Of a stretch of DNA of 64,000 nucleotides, positions 53,111-63,109 are shown in pieces. The position numbers were made by a program, and so were the translations under genes. Position 1 is the first letter of the stretch. Every line of letters begins with the position of its first letter. Under the pieces are notes generated by a model. The model ran no database searches and was not told where the DNA came from. It saw only the letters and a program-made list of their open reading frames with translations. The stretch is taken from positions 992,001-1,056,000 of the forward strand of contig OZ244148.1 in assembly GCA_965216255.1 (NCBI GenBank), in the 5' to 3' direction. The stretch comes from G965216255 sp965216255 (GTDB lineage Bacteria; Bacteroidota; Rhodothermia; Rhodothermales; Bin80).

Positions 53111-54826
53111 TTACGTGCCCGCCCGTTCCATCAGCTCCCGTGCGCTCTCGAGCGTGGTACTGGTAACCTTGGCGCCTGCAAACAGTGCGGCCACATGCTC
53201 GGCCCGCTCGTCCTGCTCCAAGCGACGGATACCGGTTCGCGACCGGTCGCCCTCCACATGCTTCTCAACAAGAAAATGCGTCTCTGCCAGCGCGGCAATC
53301 TGCGGCAAGTGCGTAATGGCGACAATCTGATGGTAGCACGCAAGCGCCCGCATGCTTTTGGCCACCTTGCCCGCAATGCTTCCGGAAATGCCACGGTCGA
53401 TTTCGTCGAATACGAGAACGGGCAGACGGTCCGAGCGAGCAAGGATGGTCTTGAGCGCCAGCATGATGCGGCTTATCTCGCCTCCGGAAACCACTTTGGA
53501 TAGCAGCTTTGGCACCTCGCCGACATTAGTCGAGATATGAAATGCCACCTGATCCATGCCATGGGCGAAAGCGGCAAAGCGTGCATCCGGTTGCCCCGCC
53601 ACGGGCAGCCTGATCCATCCCTGCGGGTCTGACCGGCGCTCAAAACACACCTCCAAACGGCTTGCCGGCATGCCAAGCTTGGCAAGTTCGGCCGCGATGG
53701 CACCTTCAATGCGGTCGCTGACCTCGTGCCGTTTTTCAGACAACCGAAGCGCGGCCCGTGACAGTTCGCCCTGTGCCCTAATGGTGGCGAGCTCGGCCTG
53801 CTGCAGGGCGGCATCGTAGTTCTGCGCCAGCTCATATCGGGCGCCGATCCTGGCACGATGATTCATTACAGCCTCAAGGGTTCCTCCGTATTTTCGCTTG
53901 AGGCGATCCAGGTCTCCCAGCCTGTGTCGGATTTCTTCCAGCCGCAGGGGACTGAATTCAATATGGGCATGGTATTCCTGCAGAAAGGCGGCAGCCTCCT
54001 CCACCGCGATCTGGGCAGATCTGATCTCTTCGAGGACCGCATCAAAGGCACGGTCCACTCCCGCAATCCCCCGGAGTTCATTGCGGGCTATTACCAACTG
54101 GTCGCTCGTTGAGGACTCCCGCGCATACAGCATCTCGTAGAGCGAAGCCGTGGCGCTGAAGAGGCGCTCGGCATTTTCCAGCCTGCGGCGCTCTTCTTCG
54201 AGCCGGCTCTCTTCCTCGGGCTCCGGGCCGAGATCATCTATCTCCCGAATCTCGAATGCCAGGCCCTGCCGCTCCGCCTGCAGGCCCGCCTGCGCTCCTT
54301 TGATCTGCCGCCGCTGTTCCAGCAGTTCCACAACTTTGCGGTACCGTTGCTCATAGCCGCTCACCAGTGCTCCCAGACGTCCGAAGTCGTCCAAGAGCCG
54401 CCGCTGCATATCCGTCCGCAGAAGTGACTGATGCTCGTGCTGACCATGCAGATCGATCAAGTGCGCTGCCACTTGGCGCATGACCGGTAGCGTCGCCGGC
54501 GTATCGTTGATGAATGCCCGACTTTGCGTCCTGGCAATCTCGCGGCGCAGAATCAGGCCCGGCAGTACGTCGATCTCCTGCTCTTCCAGAAGGCGCACGA
54601 GATCCGGACGATCCACATCCTCGAAATGCGCTTCCACCCACGCCTTGCGCGCACCTGAACGTACCATTTCGGTCGACGCGCGCTCGCCGAGTACCATCTT
54701 GAGGGCTCCGACAATGATCGACTTCCCAGCTCCCGTCTCGCCGGTAAGGATGTTAAGGCCACGCCCAAAGGCTACTTCGAGCCGATCGATCAGCACGTAG
54801 TCCCGAATGGTGAGCGTTTTGAGCAT
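53111..54826 (-). CDS. recN: DNA repair ATPase RecN
   Basis: 571 residues. MLKTLTIRDYVLIDRLEVAF opens the SMC-like head, LNILTGETGAGKSIIVGALK (25-44) is Walker A, a long coiled coil fills about 150-350, VSGGEISRIMLALKTILARS is the signature and LPVLVFDEIDRGISGSIAGK (about 467-486) Walker B, followed by IVAITHLPQIAALAETHFLV. RecN gathers double-strand breaks before RecA-dependent repair. It lies downstream of secA, with 56 bp between. Confidence 0.96.
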   Translation of the reverse strand: MLKTLTIRDYVLIDRLEVAFGRGLNILTGETGAGKSIIVGALKMVLGERASTEMVRSGARKAWVEAHFEDVDRPDLVRLLEEQEIDVLPGLILRREIARTQSRAFINDTPATLPVMRQVAAHLIDLHGQHEHQSLLRTDMQRRLLDDFGRLGALVSGYEQRYRKVVELLEQRRQIKGAQAGLQAERQGLAFEIREIDDLGPEPEEESRLEEERRRLENAERLFSATASLYEMLYARESSTSDQLVIARNELRGIAGVDRAFDAVLEEIRSAQIAVEEAAAFLQEYHAHIEFSPLRLEEIRHRLGDLDRLKRKYGGTLEAVMNHRARIGARYELAQNYDAALQQAELATIRAQGELSRAALRLSEKRHEVSDRIEGAIAAELAKLGMPASRLEVCFERRSDPQGWIRLPVAGQPDARFAAFAHGMDQVAFHISTNVGEVPKLLSKVVSGGEISRIMLALKTILARSDRLPVLVFDEIDRGISGSIAGKVAKSMRALACYHQIVAITHLPQIAALAETHFLVEKHVEGDRSRTGIRRLEQDERAEHVAALFAGAKVTSTTLESARELMERAGT

Positions 54827-54882
54827 GCGCCCCCGTCCATGACGGCCCTAAGGCGCCACCGTATGGTACTTTCTGCCCTGCA

Positions 54883-57800
54883 CTACGTCCTGCCGTGGCA
54901 GTGCTTGAATTTCTTGCCACTGCCACAGGGACATGGCGAGTTGCGGCCCGTCCTTTCGCCCACCGACACCGGCTGCCTTCCCGCCGTCGGATCCCGATTC
55001 GCCGAGTGCTGGCCGTTGCCCGATACGCCATAGGAAGGCTGCACCGAGTCATGCCGCATCCGCGCCCTCTGTCGGTCCAGACGGCTCTGCTGCTTGTCTG
55101 CTGCCGCAGACTGCGGCCGTCGTTCGACAACAGGGCCGGCTTTGAATACAAACGAGACTACCTCGCGACCTATTTGCTCCAATACTTCCTTGAATAGCCG
55201 GAAAGCTTCCATCTTGTATTCGACGAGAGGATCGCGTTGCCCATAGGCCCGCAGGCCGATGCCTTCCTTGACCTCGTCCAGGGAGCGCAGGTGCTCCGTC
55301 CAGCGCTCATCCACAAGACGAAGCATGGTGGCACGTTCCAAACCGTGATTTATCTCGTGGCCTTCGGTCCGCACTACCTCCTCCACCTTGACTATGCAGC
55401 GCAGCGCCCGGTGGCCATCCGAAAAATCCACAAAAATGCGCTCTGGCTTGTTTTCCAACTCACTCTGGACGAGACGTTGGATGCTATCAAAGAAGGGCTG
55501 CGCGAGGGCTTGTCTCTTGCTGCGATAGAAGGAAACGGCGCTCTCAAAAACGGCATCACGCACGCCATCGTCTCCGAGCGCATAGAATCGGTCCCGGTCA
55601 ATCGGGAAGTCCAGCGCTAGCACGCGGCGGAGCTCTTCCCGCATCTCGTCGACGTTGCCTTCCCCGTGGTGCCGCATGACTATCTCATCTACCAAATTCT
55701 GCAGCATGTCCAGGATCTCACCATGAAAGCGCTGCCCCTTCAGCGCATGCATGCGCCGGTCATAGATCACCTCACGCTGGGCATTGAGTACATCATCGTA
55801 TTCCAGCTGGCGCTTTCGGATGGCAAAATTATTCTGCTCAACTTTTCTCTGGGCACGCTCTATGCTCTTGGTCACCCAAGGATGCGTGATGACGGCTCCT
55901 TCTTCCAGCTTGAGCCGGTCCATGACACGGGCGACTCGATCCGGGCCAAAGAGCCGCATGAGCTCATCTTCCAACGAAATATGGAACTGGCTCTCACCCG
56001 GGTCTCCCTGCCTGCCCGACCGACCGCGAAGCTGCAAGTCAATGCGCCGGCTCTCATGCCGCTCTGTGCCGACGATGGCAAGGCCCCCGATCTGGACAAC
56101 ACCCGGCGCCAATTTGATGTCGGTTCCGCGCCCCGCCATGTTGGTAGCAATGGTAACGGCTCCCTTGCGGCCCGCCTCGGCCACAATGAGGGACTCCTGC
56201 TTCGCACGATCCCGCTTTGCGTTGAGCACGTTATGCCGAATGCCGGCACGCTTCAGCATGCGGCTAACCGTCTCCGAGACGTCTACCGATGTGGTACCCA
56301 CGAGAACGGGCTGCCCTGCCTTGTGATACGCCGCGATCCGGTCTATTACCGCCCGGTATTTTTCGCGTCTGGATCGGTAGATCAGATCTTCCATGTCGTG
56401 CCGCGTGATCGGGCGATTCGTCGGCACGACGACAACATCCATGTCGTAAATCTTGTGGAATTCTTCCGCCTCCGTTTCCGCCGTCCCTGTCATACCAGCC
56501 AGCTTCGCGTACATCCGGAAGTAGTTCTGCAGCGTAATGGTGGCGTAGGTCTGCGTCGCAGCCTGTACCTTGACACCTTCTTTGGCTTCAATGGCCTGGT
56601 GGAGTCCGTCTGAATAGCGCCGGCCCGGAAGCACGCGCCCGGTATGCGTATCAACGATCTGCACCTTGTCGTCCTGGACAATGTACTCGGTGTCACGCTC
56701 ATACAACGTGTAAGCCCGGAGGAGCTGTTCTATGGCATGCAGCCGCTCGGCGCGGTCCGAGTACGTCGCATATAGGCTGCGCACCCGTTCGTCATGCTCA
56801 TTCTGCAGGACGCGCAGGTCATTCTGAATCTTGTTTTCCCTCTTTTCCTCGCTCAAATCCTCCCGGTCCCGCAACTGCTCGTACAGGTCCTGGCGTTGCT
56901 CGTCCAATTCCTGCTTGAATCGCGCCGTCTCCTCGCCGATGTCCGGCAGCACAAAAAGGTTCACATCCGAGCCAGCGGCCCTGGCAACGAAGTCGCGGCC
57001 CTGGTCCGTCGGCTCAATGGCATGCTGCTTTTCGTCCAGGGCATAGTGCAGCGCCTCGTCGACGAACGGCATTTCCTTGGCGTTGTCCTGAAGGTAGAAG
57101 AATTCCGTTTTGCGCCGCACCTGCTCCACCCCCGGCTCCTGGAGCAGCTTGATGAGCCGCTTGTTTCGGGGAAAGCCCCTGGCGGCGCGAAGCAGGGCGA
57201 GGCCCGCCTCGGCCTCAAGCTCCTTGGCCCGTCTGGCATCTTCCGCCTCCAGTGCAGCATCCCGGTCCGCTAGCAGGCGATTGGCGTCGGCCACAAATCC
57301 CGAGACAAGCTTCTTCTGAGCGGCTACCATCCGTTCCACGGATGGCTTAAGCTCACCAAAACGACTCTCATTGGCCCGAGGAACCGGTCCTGAAATGATA
57401 AGGGGCGTGCGGGCCTCGTCTATAAGGACGGAGTCCACTTCGTCGACGATGGCAAAGTAGTGCTCACGCTGCACCAGCTGTTCGCGCTCATTGACAAACG
57501 AATTGTCGCGCAGGTAATCAAAACCGAATTCGTTGTTGGTACCGTAAGTAATATCGGCCCGGTAGGCGCTCCGCCTATCCGAGGAATGGGACGGACGGTT
57601 ATCTATGACCTCTACGGTGAGCCCCAGGAACTGGAAAACGGGCCCCATCCATTCGGCGTCACGCTGCGCCAGATAGGGGTTTACGGTGACAAGATGGACG
57701 CCGCGTCCAACCAGCGCGTTAAGATAAACCGGCGCCACAGCGACGAGGGTTTTGCCTTCACCCGTCTTCATCTCCGCAATATTGCCGCGGTGCAGCACCA

Positions 57801-58389
57801 GGCCTCCAATAAGCTGGACATCATAGGGTATCATTTCCCACGTAATGTCGGTCCCACCCGCCTGCCAGGTATTTGGCCAGGTAGCCGTATTGCCGGATAT
57901 CTTGGGATAGCCCGAGCGCGCATTAAGCTCGCGGTCAAAGTCTGTAGCAGGCACGCGCAGTACGCGGTTTTGCGTAAGCCTTCGGCACACCTCTTTGACG
58001 ACGGCAAAGGCTTCGGGGAGTATCTCATCGAGTGTCTCTCCGGTTACATCCAGCCATTCCTCCTCCAGTTCGTCCAGCTCATCAAAGAGGTGCCGGCGCT
58101 CGGCAAGGGACAGTTCCTCCCGGGGCTGGGCGGTGCCATCCACGGCGGACTCGCCCGCGCCCCCGACGTCCCGTAGCATGGTGAATATTTCAGCCTGCCG
58201 GGCCTCAAGATCCGCTACGGCCTTGCGAAGCCTCCCACGATATTCCTCCGTCTTGGCACGCAGCCCCTGATCAGAGAGGTTCCGCACCTGGTGCTCCAGC
58301 GCCAGAATTTGCTCGACCACTCCACTGTACTGCTTCTCGATCAGGCGCTTGTTCTTATCGCCAAACAGCTTTGTAATGAATTCAAGCAT
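54883..58389 (-). CDS. secA: Protein translocase ATPase SecA
   Basis: 1168 residues from the ATG at 58389; the 30-residue extension to 58479 is not conserved. MLEFITKLFGDKNKRLIEK start, Walker A KTGEGKTLVAVAPVYLNALV (about 208), DEVDSVLIDEARTPLIISGP (DEAD-like), the preprotein-crosslinking and helical scaffold regions, and a C-terminal zinc motif GRNSPCPCGSGKKFKHCHGR for SecB/lipid contact. Length is well above E. coli SecA (901) because of insertions after the first nucleotide-binding fold (about 300-550, Glu/Arg-rich) and before the tail, as in other Bacteroidota/Rhodothermota SecA. Divergent from porQ. Confidence 0.97.
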   Translation of the reverse strand: MLEFITKLFGDKNKRLIEKQYSGVVEQILALEHQVRNLSDQGLRAKTEEYRGRLRKAVADLEARQAEIFTMLRDVGGAGESAVDGTAQPREELSLAERRHLFDELDELEEEWLDVTGETLDEILPEAFAVVKEVCRRLTQNRVLRVPATDFDRELNARSGYPKISGNTATWPNTWQAGGTDITWEMIPYDVQLIGGLVLHRGNIAEMKTGEGKTLVAVAPVYLNALVGRGVHLVTVNPYLAQRDAEWMGPVFQFLGLTVEVIDNRPSHSSDRRSAYRADITYGTNNEFGFDYLRDNSFVNEREQLVQREHYFAIVDEVDSVLIDEARTPLIISGPVPRANESRFGELKPSVERMVAAQKKLVSGFVADANRLLADRDAALEAEDARRAKELEAEAGLALLRAARGFPRNKRLIKLLQEPGVEQVRRKTEFFYLQDNAKEMPFVDEALHYALDEKQHAIEPTDQGRDFVARAAGSDVNLFVLPDIGEETARFKQELDEQRQDLYEQLRDREDLSEEKRENKIQNDLRVLQNEHDERVRSLYATYSDRAERLHAIEQLLRAYTLYERDTEYIVQDDKVQIVDTHTGRVLPGRRYSDGLHQAIEAKEGVKVQAATQTYATITLQNYFRMYAKLAGMTGTAETEAEEFHKIYDMDVVVVPTNRPITRHDMEDLIYRSRREKYRAVIDRIAAYHKAGQPVLVGTTSVDVSETVSRMLKRAGIRHNVLNAKRDRAKQESLIVAEAGRKGAVTIATNMAGRGTDIKLAPGVVQIGGLAIVGTERHESRRIDLQLRGRSGRQGDPGESQFHISLEDELMRLFGPDRVARVMDRLKLEEGAVITHPWVTKSIERAQRKVEQNNFAIRKRQLEYDDVLNAQREVIYDRRMHALKGQRFHGEILDMLQNLVDEIVMRHHGEGNVDEMREELRRVLALDFPIDRDRFYALGDDGVRDAVFESAVSFYRSKRQALAQPFFDSIQRLVQSELENKPERIFVDFSDGHRALRCIVKVEEVVRTEGHEINHGLERATMLRLVDERWTEHLRSLDEVKEGIGLRAYGQRDPLVEYKMEAFRLFKEVLEQIGREVVSFVFKAGPVVERRPQSAAADKQQSRLDRQRARMRHDSVQPSYGVSGNGQHSANRDPTAGRQPVSVGERTGRNSPCPCGSGKKFKHCHGRT

Positions 58390-58542
58390 GGTTCCTACGC
58401 GGCGGCAATCCAATAAGGCCAGGGAAAATGGCAAGAAGAGCCCGTACGCGGCCCCCAAACAGTGTATTATAGGACGCAATTACGGCGGATCCGTTCCCCT
58501 GTGCAATCAGTTCGCAGATGCCAGTAACCCGATTGGATTTCC

Positions 58543-59499
58543 ATGAATAACTCCGCGGCGACGTCCCTTTTAGCATTGCTCCTCTTGGTTGGGCTTTCGC
58601 CGAGCACGCAGTCCTTTGGTCAGATTCCAGGATTTGGTCTCCTTCAGCTCGAATCATCTGCGAGAGCCGCGGCGTTGGGCGGAAGCCTTGTGGCCATAAG
58701 TGAAGACATCAATGCATTCCTATACAATCCCGCCCTCCTCGGGCCGTCGGAGCACCGGAGCCTTTCCGTTTCGTACATGAACCACCTGACGGACGTTGGT
58801 GCCGGGTTTTTGGCATACGGCCGCGACCTCGGCAAGCTTGGCGTCGCAGCTGTGGGCGTGCGCGCGCTCAACTGGGGCAGCATCGAGAGAACGGATGCAA
58901 CCGGTGCAAAAAACGGCAGCTTTTCGGCGTCGGATATCACCATGACATTTGGGCTGGCGCGTGCCAGGACGGATCGCCTGCGCTACGGCGTGAATATTCA
59001 CTACGCACATTCCAGCGTGGATTCCTATCGCGCCTCCGCGATTCTTGCTGACGTGGGCGCGGCTTACCGCATACCGGAGCAACAGCTGACGGTAAGCGCG
59101 TCTGCCAGCCACTTCGGGATCGTGCTATACTCGCTTGGCCAGGAAACGGACGCGGTGCCCTTCGACCTCAGAGTAGGTGCCGCCAAGAAGCTGCGCTATC
59201 TCCCCTTGTTGGTGTCCATTACAGCCTACCGGCTAACCGACGTGGGGCGCTACAATAGCTTTGAGGACTTCATGCGCCATACCATACTAGGCGGCGAATT
59301 TCAGTTCACGCGCGCCCTTCATATCCGCTTCGGCTATAACCACCGTCGGCACGAAGCCCTCAAAACCAGTAACCGCCTTGATTTAGCAGGCATAGGGTTG
59401 GGCTTTGGCCTCAAAATCACGCGCTTCAGACTCGACTACGCCTTCACGTCCTGGTCCTTCGCGGGCCTTCACCAGTTTACCGTTCAGACCCGGATATGA
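58543..59499 (+). CDS. porQ: Type IX secretion system protein PorQ
   Basis: 318 residues with a signal peptide (SLLALLLLVGLSPSTQSFGQ) and an outer-membrane beta-barrel of the PorQ/PorV type. GFGLLQLESSARAAALGGSL (28-47) and NAFLYNPALLGPSEHRSLSV are the characteristic N-terminal elements; the barrel ends GFGLKITRFRLDYAFTSWSF with AGLHQFTVQTRI. PorQ is part of the T9SS attachment complex in Bacteroidota, which sorts cargo with C-terminal domains. Its 3' end is duplicated at 62958-63109. secA lies upstream on the other strand. Confidence 0.88.
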   Translation: MNNSAATSLLALLLLVGLSPSTQSFGQIPGFGLLQLESSARAAALGGSLVAISEDINAFLYNPALLGPSEHRSLSVSYMNHLTDVGAGFLAYGRDLGKLGVAAVGVRALNWGSIERTDATGAKNGSFSASDITMTFGLARARTDRLRYGVNIHYAHSSVDSYRASAILADVGAAYRIPEQQLTVSASASHFGIVLYSLGQETDAVPFDLRVGAAKKLRYLPLLVSITAYRLTDVGRYNSFEDFMRHTILGGEFQFTRALHIRFGYNHRRHEALKTSNRLDLAGIGLGFGLKITRFRLDYAFTSWSFAGLHQFTVQTRI

Positions 59500-59549
59500 C
59501 GCCTCCAGCGCCGGCACTCCTTTAGGAGGTAGCCGCAGCGCTTCCCGCT
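59398..59549. repeat. 152-bp repeat, copy A (3' end of porQ)
   Basis: Contains the last ~100 bases of porQ and ~50 bases beyond. It matches 62958-63109 with about ten mismatches. The two copies bracket the 3.4-kb tract of IS remnants and the carB fragment. Confidence 0.9.
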
Positions 59550-59552
59550 CCA

Positions 59553-60026
59553 CCCGCAAACGGACTCCTCGATGAGCACCTCATGGACCGGAGAAATCTC
59601 GAGCCCGCGCGTCACCTTGCGCTTGAATTCACCGGGGCTCCATACGATGCCGCCCCCGGCACCGCCGCGCGTGGAGGACGGCCGGATGACCACCGGCAGG
59701 GCGCCGAGGTCCTACGTGATTTCCTTGGTCTGGAGCAGGCTCTTGGCGACATGGCTGCGCGCCTGGTCAACGCCAGTGCGCTCCATCAGGTCACGAAACA
59801 ATTGCCAATCCTGCGTGATGTGGAACTCATGGATGTCCACGCCGATGATTTCCACGCCTTGCTCTTGCCCGTATCCTTCCTGGTACAGCCGGTCAGCTAT
59901 GTTGAGTCCGGTCTGCCTCCCGTGGTCGGCAGCACCGCATCCGGTTTTTCCTTTTCGGACGATGCGCCGGATGGACTGCGGCATCAGTTCCTCGGGGTAC
60001 ACCGTGTCGGCCGTCATGGCGGAACT
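59553..60026 (-). pseudogene. carB: Fragment of carbamoyl-phosphate synthase large subunit gene
   Basis: About 155 residues of CarB, read from 60017: ADTVYPEELMPQSIRRIVRK, GRQTGLNIADRLYQEG, IIGVDIHEFHITQDWQLFRD, then after a stop near 59715 LGALPVVIRPSSTRGGAGGG (the ATP-grasp Gly-rich loop) and EVLIEESVCGW. Homologous CarB residues lie about 80-230 of some 1070. One in-frame stop and a degenerate middle (GKTGCGAADHGR) show decay. It abuts the 152-bp repeat at 59552. The functional carB should be elsewhere in the genome. Confidence 0.8.
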
Positions 60027-60119
60027 TTATATTCTTTTAGTTTCGGAAGGCCAGTAAACCCCTGCACAACAGCGACGTAAGCTCACTGCCTTATTCTATG
60101 ACACTGCAGTTTTAGGGTC

Positions 60120-60720
60120 GTGTTGCGTGCGCCTTGTAGACGTTGTGGTTGGATTGCAGTCCCATAACCATAGCGATGCGTCGCTGGAGGGGACCCGGAT
60201 CTGCATCCCGCTTCAGCAGAATGCAGGTGCGCCCCTCTTTTGGTAATACCGTGGTGATGCGCTGCCACTGGTTGAGCTCAAACTGCAGCGTAGCCCAATT
60301 GCTGTGGATGTGGTACTGCATGGAGCTGCGTGCCAATAAGGTGTACTGCGTGATAAGCCAACACCGAAAGGAAGATATGCGTCTCAATGCGTGTATCCCG
60401 GCTGTGGTATATGGGACGCATTCCTAGTTCTGACTTTAACGTCCGAAACGTACGCTCAATGTCTGCCAGCTGCCAGTAGGTGCGGGCGACCCTTGAGACG
60501 GCCCAGTCCGTGTGACTGGTACGCAAGACGTAGCCGCCTGCGGCTTCTGCTTAAACGCGGCCTTGTGCGTAAACGTCACCGCCTCGGCCAGCGTACTGTC
60601 CTTTTTTCGCTGGACGTCAATGTTATACTGGTAGGCGACATGCTTATGTTTTTCGATCTCACGACCGAGCCTGCGCTGTACCTTATCATAGTCCTTGACG
60701 CAGCGCGGCTTCAGGGGCCC
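60120..60720 (-). pseudogene. IS1634-type transposase, C-terminal remnant
   Basis: Read from 60720: AKFEAALTKLQEGPLKPRC, DYDKVQRRLGREIEKHKHVA, DVQRKKDSTLAEAVTFTHKA, then RTYWQLADIERTFRTLKSEL (with the catalytic Glu motif) and THIFLSVLAYHAVHLIGTQL. These are consecutive parts of an IS1634/IS4-type transposase C-terminus. At least one frameshift lies near 60535. Its N-terminal half is at 61736-62660, separated by an IS1595 element. Confidence 0.75.
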
Positions 60721-61658
60721 CTCTTGCAGTTTCGTGAGTGCGGCTTCAAATTTTGCACGCCTGGCGTCCAGTATGCTGTCACCGGTGCTCTTGCGCGCCG
60801 CACTTTGCGGCGGCCCGCAAACTCCGCGACGTATCGGTGCAGGTGCTTCTTGCTCATGTGGTGGTAAACTCCATGATAGCCACGCTTGAGCGCGACCCAG
60901 AAGGATTCCACGCCGTTAGTGTGGGCTTGGCCGTTCACGTACTCGGATACGGAGTGCTTTACGGATTCGTGGTTTGCCAGGCCCTTGTATGCCTTCGCAT
61001 CATCCGTATAGACCTTCGCGCCGTCCTCGATATTATCCTGCACGAATCCTTTCAGCGTCGGCCCATCCGTACTCTCCACGACCTTGGCTCGCACTTGGCC
61101 TGTTTCACGGTCTTTCATACCTACAACGGCCGTCTTGCCGACTGTGCCGCGCCCTGCGTTTAGACGCCTGCTATGGTGCTTATTGGACTCCTTGCCACCC
61201 ACGTAAGTCTCGTCTACTGCAACGTGGCCCCCAAACATACCCGCTTCATTCTCCATCGCTTCACGTAGCCGGTGCGCCATGAACCACGCCGACTTCTGCG
61301 TAATCTCCAAGTCTCTATGAAGCCGCATGCTGGATACGCCCTTGAGACTGCATGCCTGAAGGTAGATGCCTATCACCCATTTCCGCAACGGTATCTTGGC
61401 GTGCGCCAAAACGCTATTGCTGCGTACGCTGAAGCTCCTCCTGCACGCGTTGCAGTACCATTTCATGGGCTTGCGGGTTGGCACCTCCCTCACACGCTCG
61501 CGGCTGTCGCAACGCGGGCACACCGGGCCTTCCGCGCCCCAGCGTTCCTCCTCCAACCACTTTTCGGCTGTATCTTCATCCGGGAATAGTCTGAATAACT
61601 CAATGAGTGAAATGCCGTCCCTGAATGATTTGCCCGGTCCGCTTGCGTTCGTTTTCAT
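60711..61658 (-). CDS. IS1595 family transposase (ISXO2-like), C-terminus replaced
   Basis: 315 residues. Zinc ribbon VCPRCDSRERV with WYCNACRRSFS, then the DDE/N core: HVAVDETYVGGKESNKHHSR, AKVYTDDAKAYKGL (second Asp intact) and GQAHTNGVESFWVALK. After HRYVAEFAGRRKVR the last 30 residues come from adjacent IS1634 DNA rather than the usual C-terminal domain. About half identical by eye to the copy at 21.9 kb. Activity doubtful because the partner IS end is gone. Confidence 0.85.
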   Translation of the reverse strand: MKTNASGPGKSFRDGISLIELFRLFPDEDTAEKWLEEERWGAEGPVCPRCDSRERVREVPTRKPMKWYCNACRRSFSVRSNSVLAHAKIPLRKWVIGIYLQACSLKGVSSMRLHRDLEITQKSAWFMAHRLREAMENEAGMFGGHVAVDETYVGGKESNKHHSRRLNAGRGTVGKTAVVGMKDRETGQVRAKVVESTDGPTLKGFVQDNIEDGAKVYTDDAKAYKGLANHESVKHSVSEYVNGQAHTNGVESFWVALKRGYHGVYHHMSKKHLHRYVAEFAGRRKVRRARAPVTAYWTPGVQNLKPHSRNCKRGP

Positions 61659-61735
61659 GGCCCTGTATCTAGATTTGGTCTACCATGTATATGCGGACCA
61701 TAGCTACAGGTTGCATAGCTAAGTATATAATTTCC
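60711..61735. mobile_element. IS1595-family element, 3' truncated
   Basis: The transposase-start end is present (GGAAATTATATACTT read leftwards from 61735, similar to the GAATTATATAGG end of the other copy). The opposite end is missing: the transposase reading frame runs directly into IS1634 sequence. It is inserted in an IS1634 transposase gene. Confidence 0.7.
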
Positions 61736-62660
61736 TTTAAAAATACCAGATTAGCACGGGTGGCGATGCCCGCGTCCATGATTACGCTCACCCGGGTGCT
61801 GCTCAGCTGCTCCAGAGCTTTCTGCAGCGTCTTGGACTCGCTCGCATTGCCGGGAAGGATGCGCGCGCTACGCACAAATCCGGACGCCTCCAGCGTTAGG
61901 CTAACGTCACCAGCGGGCTGCTTGATCGCTTTTCCTTGCTGCGTCCATACTCCAGGAGCGCACCTTTCTTGCGAGCGGTGTAGAAGGTGTTGGTCAGCTC
62001 GAAAAGAAGGAGCGTTTCGCTAAAGCCAAGTAACTGTTTCGCATTGTCATATAGCCCGTGCTGCATCGCGCAGCGCATAAAGCCGATCGCCGGCCCGATA
62101 CAGCGTGCTTTCGCAGGGCACCTCCAGGTCCACCAGTTCCAAAATTGCGGAGGCGTCCTTCATCCAGCGCTGCGTATGGGCTTCACTCCCGGGTGCCATC
62201 ATGCGCCCAACCACGAGCACCATGCGAATATCCTTTTCTGGCATGCCCATACTGCGCAACAGCGCCGCAAAGCCGAGTTGCTTCAAGGCTTGCAGACATA
62301 CGCGCTCGCCCCCGACCGTGCGCGAGTCCGTATGATGCACTGCATCGGTAATGATGGCGTCACGCTCGTGGCGCCCGGCGTCCACATCGTAACCCTTCTC
62401 GCGCAGGCGGCGGACGATCTCGGCTGCGGTGCGCACCAGCTTTTCATCTTCCAGCGGCAGCATTTGCTGCCCACGCAGCGTAGCTGCCACCCGATTGGTC
62501 GGCACAGGCCAGTCGGCCTCTGGAATATCGAAGTCTTGTCCGAGGTTAAGGATCCTCTTCTGCTTGGGCATGCCCATGACTCGCCGGTTTTCGAGCAGGC
62601 CGTATCCGAGTTGCCGCTTGCCGTTTTTGAGCTTATGACTCCGCTATCGGATGTACATTG
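61736..62660 (-). pseudogene. IS1634-type transposase, N-terminal and central remnant
   Basis: Read from 62660: NGKRQLGYGLLENRRVMGMP, LRGQQMLPLEDEKLVRTAAE, HERDAIITDAVHHTDSRTVG, ALKQLGFAALLRSMGMPEKD, then after a frameshift near 62050 LLLFELTNTFYTARKKGALL, and after another near 61900 RSARILPGNASESKTLQKAL with SVIMDAGIATRANLVFLKE. The last block holds the DDE Asp (MDAGIA). The gene stops at the IS1595 end. Confidence 0.75.
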
Positions 62661-62957
62661 AGCTGTATACAGGTGATGAGTCAGGTTAAAGCAAGGCGCC
62701 GCGGGTAATGTGCAGACACGATGAATACCACGAAAAAGCACTACATTGGGTATCGCGAGCCGTATTACACAAACCACATGTATGCACACCATGTCTAATC
62801 CGTCAATTCGTGCAGATTGATGCCAAATACGCTGGAATTGGTAGTACTCAGCCCCAATCCGAGGTCGGAAATGACAAAGTTCCGACAGGAGGCGATGTGG
62901 TGTTCAAACTGCAAGTACGAACCAATAAAAACAGCACTTTACGGCATCAGGATAAGG

Positions 62958-63109
62958 TTAGGCTTTGGCCTCAAAATCACGCGCTTCAGACTCGACTTCG
63001 CCTTCACATCCTGGTCCTTCGCGGGCCTTCACCAGTTTACCGTTCAGACCCGGCTATGATACCTCCGGCACCGGCACTCCTTCAGAAGGTAGCCGCAGCG
63101 CTTCCCGCT
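62958..63109. repeat. 152-bp repeat, copy B
   Basis: Repeats the porQ 3' end (encodes GFGLKITRFRLDFAFTSWSF with the porQ-like stop) and the 3' end of the opposing recombinase gene. About 93% identical to 59398-59549. Confidence 0.9.

Noticed and set aside
55666..56613. 315-codon plus-strand open frame
   Set aside because: Lies entirely antisense to secA, whose motifs are unmistakable.
58390..58542. secA promoter with TATAAT near 58450-58456 (minus strand)
   Set aside because: A TATAAT is present but no matching upstream element at proper spacing, and this phylum usually uses a different consensus.
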